A stretch of 42,500 nt of DNA from Symbiodinium natans (Eukaryota > Sar > Dinophyceae > Suessiales > Symbiodiniaceae), in NCBI GenBank assembly GCA_905221605.1, contig CAJNDS010000558.1:142501-185000 (forward strand), written 5' to 3'. Below, piece by piece: positions 6,487 to 14,625 of this stretch (position 1 is its first letter; every line of letters starts with the position of its first letter). A program made the translations under genes and the position numbers. A model generated the notes under the pieces. That model saw nothing but the letters and a program-made list of their open reading frames with translations. It was not told the origin of the DNA and made no database searches.

Positions 6487-9139
6487 CTGGAGGCTGAGGG
6501 GGAGGGTAGCTGTAGCTGAAAGAAGCTTCTTCTGCTTCTCCAACCTTGAGTCCCTAAACCCCATAAGCCCTAAAACTCCTGAGCCCTAAACCCCACAACG
6601 TAAGTGGTTCAGTACATCCCCAAGGGGCTCTGCGTTGATGCCCTTCCAGAGACCTTCCTCCTGGAAATGGCTCCGCAGATCTCTTGGGTGCAGAGGGATT
6701 GCATGTAAGGTTCATGCTATGGGGTTTAGGGTTATATGGGGTTTAAGGGTTTAAGGTTTACAAAAATATTCTCTTACTTCGAGCATCCTTACCCTACAGA
6801 CTTGGAATTTGTGGGTTGTGCATCTCTGGGGATGCTCCGGGGATACTCTGGGGTTGGGCGCTCCAGGGAGTCTCTGAGGATGCTACAGGGAGTCTCTGGG
6901 GATGCTCTGGGGATACTCTGGGGTTTGATACTCTGGGGTTGGGCGAGGAGTAGACCGGGAGGAGAAGAGTTTGCTTTAAAATCCAACAACCCCACACCGA
7001 GGGTGGGGAATTAACTGGCAAAATGAAATTAATAAGCATGATTGTAATATTTAATGAACTATTGATTAGTAGGGGTAGGGCGTAAGGTTTAGGGTTTCGG
7101 GGCTGAGGGGTTCACGCCTCGTTTTTGATGCAGGCTTTGGCACTGCCCGCAGGACTAGCTGGCCACCTACATAGAGCTCTGGTACATACCCCAAGGGTCC
7201 ATGTATGTTATTCGCAAAAACTTGGGCCGCAAAGACTTTGTGTAGGAAGTACTTTACTTAAGGCCCAAGTATTCCTTATTTAGATACATGGACCCTTAGG
7301 GATAGAGCTCGGGTACGTCTGAATCCCTGAACTTTACACTCAAACCCTACCACAATGATGAAGCCAAAAAGGCCTGAACCACCACCCCCAAAAATCTACA
7401 ACCGGGGCCGCTGAAATGAAGCCCATGAACAAGACATTTTCGGCTCCCCTGAACCCTGCTAAGCCCTAAATCCTAAACCCTAGCCCTAAACCCTAAATCC
7501 TAAACCCTAAACCCCTGAGCCCTAAACCCTAAATCCTAAACCCTAAAGCCTGAACCCACCCCCTCCTGCTTGGGGATGGCTTGCCCCCCATTGTTCTCGC
7601 CGCAAAAGATGAGGCCAGCGGCCACAAGGAGGCAGAAGGCTAGGCCCAAGAGCCTCCGAGCTGGGTTTAGGGTTTAGGGTTTAGGGTTTAGGGTTTAGGG
7701 TTTAGGGTTTAGGGTTTAGGGTTTGGGGTTTGGGGTTTGGGGTTTGGGGTTTGGGGTTTGGGGTTTGGGGTTTGGGGTTTGGGGTTTGGGGTTTGGGGTT
7801 TGGGGTCTAGGGTTTGGGGCTTGGGTTTTTGGGGCCCTGGTAGGGCCTCAGGGTTTAGGTTTGGGGTTTACGGGTCACAAGGGTCGATGACCGGCTACAT
7901 TCCCTCACATCCCAAGCCCCTAAACCCTAGCCTGTTTAGGGTTTAGGGTTTAGGGTTTAGGGTTTAGGGTTTCGGGTTTAGGGTGCCGAAAGAAGCAGCA
8001 CGCAGACAGATCTTGAGAATAAGAATCACGCCGCGAATTTGTTTACCCTGCTTGGAGGCTCAGGGTTTAGGGTTTTAGGCTTAGGGTTTAGGGTTGGGGG
8101 TCAGTGCACTTCTAACACAACTACAAGTGCAGCGATAACCCTCTTATAAACCCCTTCGGTACCCTCATGGGTTACTAAGTACCACGAACCTCCAAGTAAG
8201 CCCTAAATCCCAATCCCTATCGGGTCCAGGTTTTTTTTTCGTATTTTTTCTGTTTTTTTCGTATTTTCATGGTCTTGGGTTTAGGGTTTAGGGTTTAGGG
8301 TTTAGGGTTTAGGGTTTAGGGTTTAGGGTTAGGGTTTAGGGTTTAGGGTTTTTAGGGTTTTTAGGGTTTAGAGGGTTTAGAGGGTTTAGGGTTTTTAGGG
8401 TTTAGGGTTTAGGGTTTAGGGTTTAGGGTTTAGGGTTTAGGGTTTAGGGTTTAGGGTTTAGGGTTTAGGGTTCACCTGAAACCAAAAAAAATACGAAAAA
8501 AAAAACCAGAAAAAATACGAAAAAAGAACCATCAGCCATCCCTATCCCTCAATCTGTAACCTTTGAAGTATGGAGGCCCCAGCATCTACAGCAGACCCCA
8601 GTTGATTTCTAGCCAACTCCGTAGCTACATCCCTAAGCCCTACACCCTAACCCTAAACCCTAAGCCCTAAGCCCTAAGCCCTAAGCCCTAGGCCCTACTT
8701 GGCAGCTCAGGAGTAGTTAGTGCCACCACGTCGGGCTTGGGTTTTCACTTGGATGTTCATGGGTAAGATTCACTGGTGATAAATAAGCAGGACATCTTGT
8801 TCTTCTAAGCAGGTCCTCACATTTCTTGGACCTTACTTATAACTGAAACAGGGTTTATATTACTGTGATTGGTGCGTGTATAAAAGGTTCCTTTCTAATA
8901 TTGGTGAGTGTAGATACTTGGTGTCCTTTTGGGGATACAAGGAATATAAACCCTACTTCACATGAACCTTCAAACAAGGAGCAAAAAACACGAAACCTTA
9001 AACACGAGACCCTAAACCCTAAACACGAAAACCTGAACCCTAAACCCTGGACCCTGAACCCTAAACCCTGAACCCTCTGTTCTTCCGGGGCACTCGGGTG
9101 CAATTCGACGCATTTCGCTGAAGAACACCGAGGGCGAAC
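6487..9139 (-). CDS. Four-exon minus-strand model, one membrane segment
   Basis: Exons are 9139-9074, 8624-8561, 7653-7560 and 6553-6487. Each begins after AG and ends at GT (GTTCAG, GTTACA, GTGGGT, GTAAAC). The phases 1, 2 and 0 agree at all three joins. The product would be about 96 residues, incomplete at both ends: SPSVFFSEMRRIAPECPGRT, then ELARNQLGSAVDAG, then a strongly hydrophobic LLGLAFCLLVAAGLIFC (a likely membrane helix), then a Pro-rich tail (SYSYPPPQPP). Introns carry telomeric blocks, a family F and a family B element. A start and stop are not visible. No family recognised. Confidence 0.45.
6605..6704 (+). CDS. Candidate exon
   Basis: CGTAAG|TG opens 32 codons (VQYIPKGLCVDALPETFLLE, then MAPQISWVQRDC) and ends at CAT|GTAAGG. 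It lies on the opposite strand to, and within an intron of, the minus-strand model at 6487-9139. Confidence 0.35.
6820..6935 (+). repeat. Degenerate minisatellite
   Basis: Words of the form CTCTGGGGATGCT, CTCTGGGGATACT and GGGAGTCTCTG recur about eight times with irregular spacing, making long but meaningless open frames on both strands. Confidence 0.6.
7161..7310. mobile_element. TIR element, family F, with long direct-repeat flanks
   Basis: CCCCAAGGGTCCATGTAT (left) and ATACATGGACCCTTAGGG (right) are inverted. The flanks ATAGAGCTCTGGTACAT and ATAGAGCTCGGGTACGT form a direct repeat of 17 bp with two mismatches. An open frame from 7134 (ALALPAGLAGHLHRAL) runs into the left copy. Relatives are at 24012, 28668, 29610 and 42066. 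Confidence 0.65.
7440..7556 (-). repeat. CCCTAAA block, degenerate
   Basis: Includes CCCTAAAT and CCCTGAG variants. Confidence 0.9.
7663..7870 (+). repeat. TTTAGGG array passing into a TTTGGGG array
   Basis: Eight or nine TTTAGGG units are followed at about 7721 by about twelve consecutive TTTGGGG units, a clean switch of unit type. Confidence 0.95.
7985..8054 (+). CDS. Candidate exon ending in a family B terminus
   Basis: TTTAG|GGTGCC opens a basic peptide (VPKEAARRQILRIRITPRIC) that reaches CTTGGAG|GCTCAG, the left TIR of the adjacent family B element, here with a GC donor. Confidence 0.3.
8048..8194. mobile_element. TIR element, family B, with internal telomeric block
   Basis: The left arm CTTGGAGGCTCAGG and the right arm GTACCACGAACCTCCAAG are separated by the usual interior plus an inserted TTTAGGG block at about 8060-8098. 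Confidence 0.7.
8229..8531. repeat. Large inverted repeat enclosing a telomeric array
   Basis: The left arm (8229-8272) is T-rich with two TTTTTCGTATTTT words. The right arm (8479-8531) is its A-rich complement with two AAAATACGAAAA words. A TTTAGGG array of about 190 bp (8278-8472) lies between them, with a few TTTTTAGGG and TTTAGAGGG units. Confidence 0.8.
8747..8980. mobile_element. Possible diverged family B relative
   Basis: ACTTGGATGTTCATGGG at the left faces CACATGAACCTTCAAA at the right across about 230 bp. The interior does not match other copies. Confidence 0.35.
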
Positions 9140-9302
9140 CTGGGTTCCGGGTGGTTTAGGGTTTCGGGTTTAGGGTTTCCATCGGCAATTGATACTGCAG
9201 AAGGCGGGAAGATTTAGAAGGAAAGTCCCTCTAAACCAAGGGGAGGCCCCAAAACCCTAGCGAAAAACTGACGACGCGTCTACAACCCGAGTGGTTTTAG
9301 GG

Positions 9303-9430
9303 GCCCTAACCCCTAAACCCTGAACCCTATAAACCCTATAAACCCTATAAACCCTATAAACCCTGTAAACCCTATAAACCCTATAAAACCCTATAAACCC
9401 CTATAAACCCTATAAACCCTAAACCCTAAC
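9303..9430 (-). repeat. CCCTATAAA variant array
   Basis: About twelve units of the nonamer CCCTATAAA, with CCCTGTAAA and CCCTATAAAA variants, end in normal CCCTAAA. Confidence 0.95.
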
Positions 9431-9449
9431 AACTTGCATGTGGGGCTAC

Positions 9450-9499
9450 CTGTGGAGCTTTGCCAAGTCGAACTGCTCAAGAGTATAGGGGCGGGTATA
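9450..9499 (-). CDS. Candidate exon beside a family E element
   Basis: On minus, TTGCAAG|TAT opens YTRPYTLEQFDLAKLH and ends at CAG|GTAGCC. The acceptor AG is the terminus of the family E element at 9500. Phase does not join directly to 9139-9074, so it is kept separate. Confidence 0.35.
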
Positions 9500-9686
9500 C
9501 TTGCAAGCCTTTTTTGAGGTAGTAAGTAGGCCTGACTTCAGGTTTAGGGTTTAGGGTTTAGGGTTGAGGGTTGAGGGTTTGGGGTTGAGGGTTTAGGGTT
9601 TTGGCTTACAAAGTTGGGTTCTGGGGATTGGAAAAGGGGATTCTGGGAGATACTAAGTAGACTTGCTAAGTCGGGCTTCCAAGTGT
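9500..9686. mobile_element. TIR element, family E, split by a telomeric block
   Basis: CTTGCAAGCC...AGTAAGTAGGCC at the left and AAGTAGACTTGCTAAGTC...GGCTTCCAAG at the right. A TTTAGGG/TTGAGGG block occupies 9541-9600 inside it. Copies without an array: 17932 and 40383; another split copy: 39129. Confidence 0.7.
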
Positions 9687-9779
9687 TGAACTGGAATAAG
9701 TATTTGGGACCAAAACCCCAAACCCCAAACCCCAAACCCTAGACCCTAAACCCTAAACCCTAAACCACCCGGACCCCAG

Positions 9780-9856
9780 GCATTGCAATGCATAAGATTG
9801 GAAATCGTTTAGTCGAGTACTGTCACAACTTGAGGGAACTTCAGAATGGCTTTACG
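9780..9856 (+). CDS. Candidate exon
   Basis: GACCCCAG|GC opens 25 codons (IAMHKIGNRLVEYCHNLREL...) ending at ACG|GTTCGG. Amphipathic, and read clearly in this frame only. It follows a CCCTAAA block and precedes a TTTAGGG block. Confidence 0.4.
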
Positions 9857-9869
9857 GTTCGGTGTTCGT

Positions 9870-10066
9870 TTTGGGTTTAAGGTTTAGGGTTTAGGGTTCA
9901 GGGTTAGGGTTTAGGGTTAAGGGTTTAGGGTTTAGGGGTTTAGGGGGTTAGGGGTTTAGGGTTTAGGGTTTAGGGGTTTAGGGGTTTTGGGGTTTAGGGG
10001 TTTAGTAATTAGGGGTTTAGGGGTTTAGGGGGTTAGGGGTTTAGGGGTTTAGGGTTATAGGGTTTC
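9870..10066 (+). repeat. TTTAGGG/TTTAGGGG array
   Basis: Starts as heptamers, then alternates TTTAGGGG and GTTAGGGG units. After it come short islands at 10070-10135 and 10203-10262 separated by a CCCTAAA block (10140-10203). The second island reads LQTGVPEARPQM on plus or VWLLERQFAGYAAD on minus. Confidence 0.95.
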
Positions 10067-10355
10067 CCTCAAATGCAGCAGGCTCCCCCCCTGAAAGGGA
10101 CCTCCGCAGTCTCGCGCCTGACTGAACCAACCAATCTCCCCTAAACCCTAAACCCTAAACCCTAAACCCTAAACCCTAAACCCTAAACCCTAAACCCTAA
10201 ATCTGCCGCGTAGCCTGCAAACTGGCGTTCCAGAAGCCAGACCTCAGATGAGACGAGCAGGTTTTAGGGTTTAGGGTTTAGGGTTTAGGGTTCCTGAACC
10301 CTGAACCCCGAAACTCTTTTTAGTTTTCCGTTTCTTGGTTTAATGAAGCTTGCAG

Positions 10356-10414
10356 GGAATTCTACCCCGCCTAAAGCACGAATAAGAGTACTGCTCGGCA
10401 TCCTGCGACGGAAA
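10356..10414 (+). CDS. Candidate exon, basic
   Basis: A good acceptor (TTTAATGAAGCTTGCAG|GG) opens NSTPPKARIRVLLGILRRK and ends at AAA|GTAACT. The open frame at 10214-10261 ends in the phase needed to join it. Confidence 0.4.
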
Positions 10415-10429
10415 GTAACTCCCAGCAAA

Positions 10430-10600
10430 AACCCTGAACTCTAAACTGTAAACCCTAAACCCTAAACCCTAAACCCTACGCCCTAAGCCCTAAACCCTAA
10501 ACCCTAAACCCTAAACCCTAAACCCTAAACTCTGAAAACGCCGCGGCCGCCATTGTTTTCGAAGATAGGACCGCAGAGGAGCGACACCAAGGAGCTGATT
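10430..10600. other. CCCTAAA block and GC-rich island
   Basis: CCCTAAA runs to about 10530. The island 10533-10600 is open in several frames (plus IVFEDRTAEERHQGADSD, minus SLVSLLCGPIFENNGG), so no call is made. Confidence 0.4.
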
Positions 10601-10619
10601 CAGATCTGAACCCCAAACC

Positions 10620-10861
10620 CTGCTTGGTGGTTCAGGGTACCTGTGACCGAAATACAAGTGTATGACTGCACTTATCACCCAATTATAACCCTATTGGGGT
10701 CCTTGTGTACTTATAAATCACTTATAAGCCCCATAAGTACACTAATAGGGTTATCATTGGGTTTTGAGTACAGTTCTGATTGGCTTAAACCCGAAACCCT
10801 AAACCCTAAACCCTAAAGTACAGTCATAATTGGGTTACTAAGTACCCTGAACCTCCAAGTA
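10620..10861. mobile_element. TIR element, family B, with telomeric insert and direct repeats
   Basis: CTTGGTGGTTCAGGGTACC at the left and GTACCCTGAACCTCCAAG at the right. A CCCTAAA insert at about 10786-10816 is flanked by AGTACAGT on both sides (10767-10774, 10817-10824), followed in both copies by similar TGATTGG / TAATTGG words. Confidence 0.75.
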
Positions 10862-11172
10862 CGCCCTTGACCACCTCGAAGTTGAAGGGCGGGCACGCGC
10901 GTCTCCGCGCACGCGCGAACACACCATTGCAATGTTTAGGGGCTTACAGTTAAGTTTCCAAACCCTAAACCTTAAACCCTAAACCCGAAAACCGTATGCT
11001 TGTATATGTGGTAGGTGATGGCTAGCTATAATCAAAGTTAGTCTCGGGTCTTCTTCGAACCCCCCAGGCGGCTAGGAACCCTATAGTCCCTGCAAAACCT
11101 GTAAAGTAAACCCTACACTATTCCCTAACCCCTAAACCCTAAACCCTGAATCCTAAATCGAGACACAGTGAG

Positions 11173-11211
11173 GGCAACAGCGGCCACTGCTGCGGAAAAG
11201 AGCCAGTCCTG
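11173..11211 (+). CDS. Candidate micro-exon
   Basis: GTGAG|GGC opens 39 bases (ATAATAAEKSQS in one frame) ending at CTG|GTCAGT. The donor matches consensus well; the peptide is uninformative. Confidence 0.25.
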
Positions 11212-11456
11212 GTCAGTCTAAGGGTTTAGGGTTTAGGGTTTAAGGGTTTAAGGGTTCAGGGTTCAGGGTTTAGGGTTCTGGGCTTTGGGTTGTCCTCTTT
11301 GAAAGCTTGGGGCTTTGGGCGAGCAGGACGAACATGCAGTTTTGAACACTGCTGATGGAGGCTTGGGGGACTTGAGCCACCAGTTGCCCTGGCATCCGCA
11401 GCAGACTAGGAATAAGAATGGCTTCCCTTCTAGAATTGGGTAGCTGCAGTTCTAAG

Positions 11457-11758
11457 GTTAAGACACAAAACCAGGGAAGGAGGGGCCATGGAACAAGCTG
11501 CGGCCATAAAGACATCGCCATAAACAGTGTGCTTACCTGGGTTGCCCAGTAACCTGGGATCAAAAAGGGTGCCCTTTTTTGCTTAAAGGGGTTTATAAGG
11601 GAACCTAAACCCCCCAAAAAGGGAAAAAGGGCACTACTGGGCATCCTAGTTACAGGAAACACAGCAAGCCCCATGATGCAAAGGTACGGCAAGACTTGGC
11701 AGGTTCTTTTGTCGCACACCCCGGCAGGCTCACGTTTGGGTCTACAGGCTGGATCTAA
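11457..11758 (+). CDS. Two-exon model spliced across a family A element
   Basis: Exon one (11457-11540) follows TTCTAAG|G and gives 28 codons (...GHGTSCGHKDIAINSVLTW) ending at TGG|GTTGCCCAG, the left end of the family A element. Exon two (11669-11758) follows CAGCAAG and gives 29 codons (PHDAKVRQDLAGSFVAHPGR...) to TAA. Phase 0 is kept. A 187-residue frame on the other strand (11270-11833) spans the same DNA, element included, so the strand is not certain. Confidence 0.4.
11541..11656. mobile_element. TIR element, family A
   Basis: GTTGCCCAGTAACCTGGG at the left and ACTACTGGGCATCCTAG at the right, with the hallmark AAAGGGTGCCCTTTTTT inside. Confidence 0.8.
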
Positions 11759-11901
11759 CAACTCGCACCATCGCCTGCGCGTGGCAACTGCCATTGTGCT
11801 GCTTGGAATGAGACCAAAGAAACGCCCGAGCATAGCTCAGCCTTCGCATACCTGTACTTCGTAAGCCACAACCCTGCACACTTATCAACTTAGTAGCTTA
11901 A

Positions 11902-12078
11902 ATTCCATCTATACAAGAAACCGGAAACGAATCCACTGTAATTACGCCTACAACCCATACGGCATGGCTTCGCGACCTACTGCAACAGTGCTGGATGCAC
12001 GCGGCGTGGCTGGAACAAGGAACCGTTGACAAGCCTCGCAAGGATAGGACTCTGAAGTGCAGTTTGGGGTGCGGCTGA
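11902..12078 (+). CDS. Candidate terminal exon, 58 codons
   Basis: Open from TAA at 11899 to TGA at 12076. The C-terminal part (TAWLRDLLQQCWMHAAWLEQ, then VDKPRKDRTLKCSLGCG) is amphipathic then basic. No Met precedes the helical part, so it would be an internal or last exon. No family recognised. Confidence 0.35.
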   Translation: MPSIQETGNESTVITPTTHTAWLRDLLQQCWMHAAWLEQGTVDKPRKDRTLKCSLGCG

Positions 12079-12191
12079 AAAAGTTCAGTTAATGTGTACC
12101 ACGCAATCAGTGCCTATACAGCAAAGGGGTGAGGTCTAGTTGGGGAAGATCCTGATGAGACTGGAGCCGATCAACTTCTGCAGTCTTCTAA

Positions 12192-12449
12192 CTAGTGTAG
12201 AAACCAGGCTTCAGGTTTGTCTATCGTATCGAGCAATAGTATGTCGTTGGGCAGGTAAGCTCTCAGCCCCCCCCTTTCCCCCAGACATCGAAATATGCAA
12301 ACTTTGGCAAGGCGCTTCTCCCGACACTTCCTTGATCCGCAGCCCAGCAGCGAGCCACGCGGCCGGTGATCGCTTGTCAAAGATCACCGTGACGGTGTCT
12401 CCTTGGCGTGTAGGTTTCACCACGTGGCTTGCAATTCCAGTGCTCCAAG
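12192..12449 (-). CDS. Candidate downstream exon of the ubiquitin-like gene
   Basis: On minus, the family A element ends in CTACCAAG and the frame opens (NPWSTGIASHVVKPTRQGD, then VTVIFDKRSPAAWLAAGLRI). At the G-run around 12270-12285 this frame becomes uninformative, while the next frame gives LRAYLPNDILLLDTIDKPEA to a stop at 12192. Either a homopolymer length error or a real frameshift lies there. It is downstream of the ubiquitin-like exon on the same strand. Confidence 0.4.
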
Positions 12450-12457
12450 GATTCTTG

Positions 12458-12563
12458 GTAGACCAGGAACCATATTAGAATAAGGGTACCCCTTCTTGGT
12501 TGGCTACTTCAAAAAGGAACCTTGAACCACAAACAGGAAAAAAGGGAACCACTGGGGTTACCA
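12458..12563. mobile_element. TIR element, family A, with 9-bp direct repeat
   Basis: GTAGACCAGGAACC at the left and CCACTGGGGTTACC at the right. CCAAGGATT occurs on both sides (12445-12453 and 12561-12569), a possible target-site duplication overlapping the ends. Confidence 0.75.
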
Positions 12564-12625
12564 AGGATTTGTGTAGGGTCCGAGACCCTGCAGGCCCAAG
12601 TCTCCACCCCAAAACAGCTAGCTCT

Positions 12626-12732
12626 TGGGATGTTTCCCCCTTATACCAACAGTCCTGAATAGGGCTATAATAGGGGGTACCTATAATCCCTACTAAGGAC
12701 TTTTAGTATAAGGGGGAACATCCCGAGCTAGC
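12626..12732. mobile_element. TIR element, family C, with target-site duplication
   Basis: TTGGGATGTTTCCCCCTTATACC at the left is mirrored by GTATAAGGGGGAACATCCC at the right. AGCTAGCTC flanks both ends (9 bp). It sits with the family A element in the intron between the two minus-strand exons. Confidence 0.85.
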
Positions 12733-12768
12733 TCCTTGAAAGCTCTGGCGCTCTATCTGCGAATTCGG

Positions 12769-13116
12769 TCACATGGAGAAAGTCTGCTCTTGCATGACAA
12801 AGCTGCCATCCGCCAGGCCATACTCACCAACACTTCTGCCACATTGCGTCAGCTCCTCAGTCCCATGGATGAGTCTCAGCTCAAGGCCGTCCTCCGGTTG
12901 CAGGATTCTCGTGACAGCATCCGCGACATGCGAGATCGCGTCGTTTCGCCCCACAGAAACTTGGTAGGAGGCACCCGATGGCTGGACTACGTCGAGGGTG
13001 ATCGGCTTATCAAGCTGGCCCAGCTCACGCCGAAGCAGAAACGCCTCTAAGTCCGAGACGTGTGTCGCCATCACGAGGATCCCGTGAGCCCTGAACCCAC
13101 AAGTCCTGCACTCCAT
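12769..13116 (-). CDS. Ubiquitin-like domain protein (partial gene)
   Basis: A 115-codon frame. Residues 38-108 follow the ubiquitin beta-grasp order: strand ITLDVVQPSG, strand ASYQVSVGRND, helix AISHVADAVTRIL, strand LELRLIHGTEEL, then CGRSVGEYGLADGSFVMQ, matching the RLIFAGKQLEDG...LSDYNI part of ubiquitin. There is no C-terminal Gly-Gly, so it is a domain rather than a conjugated modifier. The start could be Met 1 or Met 16; an AG|G acceptor also lies at 13107. It ends in TGA at 12769, or at a donor CAT|GTGACC leading to 12192-12449. The antisense frame 12736-13050 is a shadow. Confidence 0.6.
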   Translation of the reverse strand: MECRTCGFRAHGILVMATHVSDLEAFLLRRELGQLDKPITLDVVQPSGASYQVSVGRNDAISHVADAVTRILQPEDGLELRLIHGTEELTQCGRSVGEYGLADGSFVMQEQTFSM

Positions 13117-13201
13117 CCTCTAAAGGCCCCAAAGAGACTACATCCGATTGCAGTTCATTCCCCAAATCAAGCGGCCCCGAAATCCTAAACCCTGATCCCA
13201 G

Positions 13202-13287
13202 TTCCTACCTCGCACGACCTTGGAGCCTCCCAAGCTGCATGGAATGTGGCCCAGGGCCAAGGATACGGGGCGTACAAGGCATTCTGA
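13202..13287 (+). CDS. Candidate terminal exon
   Basis: GATCCCAG|TT opens 28 codons (PTSHDLGASQAAWNVAQGQG, then YGAYKAF) to TGA at 13285, followed by three AATCT repeats. It lies just upstream of, and opposite to, the ubiquitin-like gene. Confidence 0.4.
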
Positions 13288-13535
13288 ATCTAATCTAATC
13301 TAAGTTCATGCAATTGAATATGTTACATGTGTACCCAAAATATGCGTCTAAGTACAAACGTATGCATAAATATGTACGAACAAAAAACTCGAATAACATA
13401 CCAGCATACATAATGTATATATAGATATAGATATATATATATATATATATATATATAAACACATATTATGAATACATGTATACATACATAAATATCAACA
13501 TCAGTATTTATGATTATTTGTATTTGCCACATACA
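13288..13535. other. AT-rich spacer with (TA)n microsatellite
   Basis: A TA tract occupies about 13425-13456 within AT-rich DNA. No supported gene. Confidence 0.7.
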
Positions 13536-13540
13536 ACCAG

Positions 13541-13636
13541 AGCTGAGGACAGTCCTGGGTGGTATCAGCTGGCACGGACTCGGCAGATGCTTGCACCAAC
13601 ACGGCCATCTCCGAGAAACAACCTGAGCTCTTTTCG
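13541..13636 (+). CDS. Candidate exon
   Basis: ACAACCAG|A opens AEDSPGWYQLARTRQMLAPT and continues to CGGA|GTTCTCC. The frame stays open beyond, into a short inverted repeat. Confidence 0.3.
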
Positions 13637-13783
13637 GAGTTCTCCGAAAATTTGGGGGTCCTTTAACCCCAAACCCCTAAGTCGAGGCTTCCGAAATTCG
13701 GGGTGATTAAGCTCCCAGCCCTAAACCCTAACCAAGGGTTCTGATGATATGGTTGGGTTGGTTAGCTTAGGGAGGGTGGGCGG

Positions 13784-13786
13784 GGT

Positions 13787-13822
<36 letters not shown>

Positions 13823-13828
13823 GGGGGA
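13784..13828 (+). repeat. Poly-G tract
   Basis: About 32 consecutive G, flanked by more G-rich DNA. Other long runs: C about 32 at 16338-16369, C about 33 at 25851-25884, G about 25 at 40222-40246. Lengths may be unreliable. Confidence 0.9.
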
Positions 13829-13913
13829 GGGGGCCTTGTTTGACCGTCGAGACCTCTGGGGTTCATCGCTACTCCGCTACTTTTCTCTTATACGTTTTAG
13901 GGTCTCGATCTAG

Positions 13914-14060
13914 GTGTGTGCATATACATAGGCTAGTATACACATAAACGAACAAAATACATAACTACATATATATATATATAGACTGTAGCATATGCAT
14001 ATGTATATATATATATATATATACATATGTATACATATATACTGTTTACTTGCTATTCAT
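13914..14060. other. AT-rich spacer with TA microsatellites
   Basis: TATATA tracts at 13968-13982 and 14003-14022 within ATAC/GTAT-rich DNA. No gene seen between 13830 and 14280. Confidence 0.7.
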
Positions 14061-14285
14061 GTGTGAATCTAGAATCACAATAGCAATACTTATTATAATA
14101 ACACTAATACTAAGGAAACCGACTGACAAATGGCGTTAAACCCGCAGTTGTCTGGATATACTTCTTGGGGCTTAGGGTTTCTACAGGGTTCGGATCTTAC
14201 GGGGGTCTGTAGGGTTTATGTCTTGTAAGGGTTGTGGGTCGAAGTTTGGGTGCGAGTCCTGGACAGGCTTTGAGGTTTGGTTTAG

Positions 14286-14408
14286 GCCTCGGGGTTCGCC
14301 AGAGCTTCCCAGGCGTCTTCTGCCAAGCAGCACGTATGTGGTTCAGTACCGGATGGGGAGTTTCAACGGTTCTTGAGCTCCAATGGACGGATGAAGGCAC
14401 GCAAATGA
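14286..14408 (+). CDS. Candidate terminal exon, 40 codons
   Basis: GGTTTAG|GCC opens phase 0 (ASGFARASQASSAKQHVCGS, then PDGEFQRFLSSNGRMKARK) to TGA at 14406. A longer overlapping frame (14234-14602) is open too but has repetitive composition. Confidence 0.4.
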   Translation, partial: ASGFARASQASSAKQHVCGSVPDGEFQRFLSSNGRMKARK

Positions 14409-14625
14409 CATCTCGGCCGACAAGAACTCAAAACCCCACCTGGACTCTTCTAGTTCTAGCTCTGTCTTTGGGGGGTCATCGCAACAAATTCAGCACCATC
14501 CATAAAGCTATACTTCAGGGCCCAAGTAAACTTCCACACACTGAGCCCTGGACCTCCACCTCTGAAACCTACAGAGAACTGCCCATAGGTCATTGGAGGT
14601 AGGGCAGGTCATGGTAGCGGCTTAG

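Noticed and set aside
6789-7039. Overlapping frames on both strands at the CTCTGGGGATGCT minisatellite
   Set aside because: Open in several frames because of the repeat; no protein character.
7737-7946. Open frame of repeated MGFGVWGLGFGVWG type
   Set aside because: It is only the translation of the TTTGGGG array; such units lack stops in this frame. Similar array frames at 2244, 9544 and 36560 were dropped for the same reason.
11270-11833. 187-residue minus-strand open frame, the longest in the window
   Set aside because: It runs straight through a family A element and into telomeric repeat at its end. The plus strand gives two bounded exons over the same DNA. A frame this long is expected by chance a few times in 42 kb. 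Kept only as a competitor in the note for 11457-11758.
14234-14602. 122-residue plus-strand frame
   Set aside because: Its first part is degenerate telomere-like sequence and its middle overlaps a shorter frame (14286-14408) with a better acceptor and peptide.
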